A stretch of 64,000 bases of DNA from Petrosia ficiformis. Lineage: Eukaryota > Porifera > Demospongiae > Haplosclerida > Petrosiidae. Positions 57,613 to 64,000 of this stretch are shown here, piece by piece (within the stretch, counting starts at the first letter, position 1; each line of letters begins with the position of its first letter). The translations under genes and the position numbers were made by a program. The notes under the pieces were generated by a model. The model was not told the DNA's origin and did no database searches. It saw only the letters and a list, made by a program, of their open reading frames with translations. The DNA is taken from contig OX345636.1 of NCBI GenBank assembly GCA_947044365.1, forward strand, positions 24,957,466-25,021,465. Direction: 5' to 3'.

Positions 57613-58360
57613 TGTGGCTTACGTAGAAACTGGAACAAATAGCTAGCTATCCTACCTGAAATATATTCTTCAAGTTCTCTAAGGTTCTTTAAAAGGTAAA
57701 CAGAGTAGATAATCAAACTAATAACTATAAAAGGCTGATGTGTTTCAGGCATCATAAAGTTAGCCATGATTACTGAATGATGGACACCACAAAGCAGTCA
57801 TAGGGATACTTTTCTCTTCACTTAAATTTGCAAAGCAATCATAGGGATGTTTTTTTTCCTCAATATACACTTGTTTATAATTTTATGCTAAGGTGAAATC
57901 TCTGGTAGTATATACAAATAAGTTAAAATGTACATAACTTACAATGTATTGAGTATTTTTATAACTAAGAATACCTTTTAGATGCCTAGAAATCATTGTT
58001 AAAGTATAGAACTGGTGAGTAGCAAAACTGGCAAAATCTTCATATTATTCACTATTATCATTCTTCTGCTTCTTTTTCAGAAAAATAGATTTCTACGTTT
58101 CTAGAGCTATTAAAGTAGTTTTAGCACAAATACAAATATATTTTAAGTTAAATTCAGGGGAACAAACTTCGACCTGTTCTGTTTCTTGACTTAGACAACG
58201 AATACTTTCAGCCACTACAGCAGCCTACTTGCGATAGGACGCCATTTGTAATAAACCACAACCTTTAAAACACACCATGCCACTAATTTTATGGATGTTA
58301 TTATGGAGATGTGTTCTACAAAACAGATAAGTGGTATAAAGTATTATACATATCATCACT

Positions 58361-58560
58361 TCCACGAATAGCAAAATTTGTAAACCCAGATGATACTGAA
58401 CTGTCCATGTACAAATCATTCAGTAGTATAACTGAATGTGCTTCTGTACTGAATGTGCTTCTGTACTGCATATCATCACTTCCACAAAAAGCAAAATTTG
58501 TAAACCCAGATGATACTGAAACTGTCCATGTACAAATCATTAGTATAACTGAATTAATGT
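58361..58560 (+). repeat. Tandem duplication of ~100 bp
   Basis: The block ATCATCACTTCCAC..AGCAAAATTTGTAAACCCAGATGATACTGAA..GTCCATGTACAAATCA appears twice (about 58348-58425 and 58470-58548). The open frames across it on both strands arise from the duplication. Confidence 0.85.
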
Positions 58561-58984
58561 GTTAGTTGATCACTCTCAGATAAGAAATTTCATCACAATT
58601 ATGCCACTAATTCATTGGGTACAAAAATATTTAAAAATGAAAGAGTACTAGGGATATATATTCTTATATCGAGTCATTTAAAAATACAATAAACATGTTC
58701 AAAAATGAAAGAGGATGTAGGAATTGTAATAACAAATAATTGTAATGTTGCAGTACATTTTGAGTACTGGACACCATTCCTGCAGAAAATATCAATACTG
58801 TAAATGAAACAGAATAGTCATCACGTATTTGATCAAACATTTACCTGAATTCTTCAAAAATAGAATCGAAACAAGAATAATAAAAAACATTTAAAAAATG
58901 AAACGGTATGTAGGGATATATTATATAACTATAAGTGTTGTACATACACTTTTTATGTTGGAGGGAATACTGTATTGCTATGAC

Positions 58985-59130
58985 TGAGACATAAGTACAG
59001 CTCTTTGTATTTTGCTTTATAGAAGTGTAAGTACTTATGTAGGGTTATAATGAAGTGGTTTGTTTAATTTTGGGACCTATGTTAGCCTCCTGACCTTGTT
59101 TGCATGCTTTTTGGGTTTTGATGTCCCTAC
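58985..59130 (+). repeat. Single-arm copy of the 10162-10339 foldback element
   Basis: Matches 10222-10340 (GTACAGCTCTTTGTATTTTG, AAGTACTTATGTA, CTTGTTTGCATGCTTT), with only one long arm and a partial second arm. Confidence 0.8.
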
Positions 59131-59569
59131 ATCTTCTCATTTTTATTGAAAATGTTTTTTTCTTATTCTTGTAAGTAAAATGAATGCACTCTTTGTGAAA
59201 TGGCCACTATGAGTTACAAAAGTTGTTTTAACAAAGGTTTTAGCAAAAGCCTGTTGATCATTGTGTGATTTGAAGTCTGCTTGTAGTATTTTTGAAGTGC
59301 TAATGTTCATAGATTCACTGAAATTTTCCCAACAGACAGACAGACACTATGAATACAGTAAACTGCTGCTCTGCTTACGTGGGTGAGGGTTAACTATTAA
59401 TTTTACCAGCCTACTGTAATTGATAATCAATTCATCGGTGTGTGATATCTACAGAAGTTTTGACCAGTGAGCTAGACTCCACACATATACATACATACAT
59501 ACATACACACATACAAGTGGGGTCTCCATGCGACTTTGGGATGTCTATCAAGTCATTACCTTTCTAAGA

Positions 59570-59632
59570 ATTTGCTGCAGCATAGCGTTTACAAAGATAC
59601 ACTTTGTAAACGCTGTGCTGCAGCAAATTGAA
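59570..59632. repeat. Hairpin AATTTGCTGCAGCA..CGTTTACAAAG / CTTTGTAAACG..TGCTGCAGCAAATT
   Basis: Arms of about 27 bp with a 5-bp loop. A second, AT-rich hairpin lies at about 59797-59838 (TTAAAGCATAC..CTTTTATTATAATAAAAG..). Confidence 0.85.
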
Positions 59633-59920
59633 GTTAGATAATTACAAACTATACAACAATTTATAAAATGGAAAAAAAGAAAAATACATATCATGTACAT
59701 TGTAAACATTTGTTGTTGACAAGTTGCATATAATAGTTATTCAAAAATGATATTGTGTGCAAGCTTAATAATTTAAATTTAATTTGCATATAATTATTAA
59801 AGCATACGTACTTTTATTATAATAAAAGTATGCTTTAAATGTACACAAACATTTTGTTTTGAATAAGAAAAAAAGCTGCAAGGATTATAATTATAACAAC
59901 GAATTACAGTATAGTTAGTT

Positions 59921-63728
<3,808 letters not shown>

Positions 63729-64000
63729 CTAAATAAAAAAGCATAATGTCTGATATTGTCTATAGATTTATAATTATACATGTAATGTACAGTACATGTA
63801 CATAATGATTAATGCTGCCACGATAATATTATAGAAAATTTTATATTGTATGTCGTGGCTATTCACATCACTATACATGTATTACACATAACAATAATTA
63901 ATTATTTATTGATAAATATTTAGGTTGTGACTGCAAGCTACAGTTTTATAGAATTGTTTTATAGAGGTGCAGAAATCAATGTGTATACCTTCTTTCTAGG

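Larger units (their letters stand above)
56353..57849. mobile_element. TIR element with ATCCCTATGA ends, carrying unique sequence and a nested hAT
   Basis: Ends CATCCCTATGATTGCTTT (56353) and AAGCAATCATAGGGATG (57849) as in the 436-bp element at 24524. The known interior is present at 56370-56400, 56950-57106 and 57613-57849. Two pieces are extra: about 56401-56945, and the hAT element 57107-57612. The first extra piece begins after the TATATATA run and is unique in the window. Confidence 0.7.

Noticed and set aside
63989..64000. Further PP2A exon at the window edge
   Set aside because: Only 12 bp precede a GTATAC and the codons (CCT AGA AAG AAG) do not match the expected V-A-L-K; cannot be decided here.

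Overview
This is a eukaryotic, animal-type window. It is AT-rich, with short GT-AG introns and intron-split metazoan genes embedded in dense DNA transposons, MITEs, retroelements and inverted duplications. Gene style and gene content suggest a demosponge such as Amphimedon, but that is inference; no search was possible.

Host genes. (1) A CYLD-type deubiquitinase on the minus strand (about 6.05 to 2.86 kb). Its last exon continues without a stop into a coiled coil and the N-lobe of a protein kinase, which is cut off by a transposase fragment. (2) Remnants of a cysteine-rich receptor-like exon (7.5 and 40.9 kb), of a calcium-binding EGF gene (31.6-32.5 kb) and of an LRPPRC-like PPR gene (34.3-34.9 kb). 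(3) A small two-helix membrane protein gene, intact at 53.0-53.6 kb, with a mirrored copy broken by one nonsense codon at 41.4-41.9 kb. (4) The 3' two thirds of the PP2A catalytic subunit gene on the minus strand (63.7 to 59.9 kb), with an unusual C-terminus and one GC-AG intron.

Mobile DNA. 11.08-18.17 kb is a candidate long-TIR element with ~1.2 kb arms and no recognisable transposase. 18.6-19.4 kb is a reverse transcriptase fragment. 19.99-26.77 kb is a TIR-bounded ISL2EU-like transposon. It carries a THAP plus DDE transposase and a SWIM/YqaJ/PHD protein, both decayed, and is itself interrupted by an apparently intact pogo-like transposon (20.12-22.43 kb) with an antisense HIRAN-like gene. 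42.0-43.5 kb is a degenerate Gypsy-like element. 44.5-47.7 kb is a CR1/L2-like retrotransposon with a 2A-like motif and a PHD-like finger, whose reverse transcriptase has lost its catalytic core. 56.35-57.85 kb is a TIR element containing a unique segment with a possible first exon and a nested 506-bp hAT derivative with a perfect 8-bp target duplication.

Large-scale structure. Two arms (about 41.2-48.4 and 51.1-53.6 kb) form a mirrored duplication that carries the two copies of the membrane protein gene and gives empty sites for later insertions. A 65-bp satellite of about 21 units (32.7-34.05 kb) shows higher-order organisation. Several families of TTAA-flanked and CACTG-ended MITEs recur throughout. 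The host genes show no functional linkage; the window reads as isolated genes in a transposon-rich setting.
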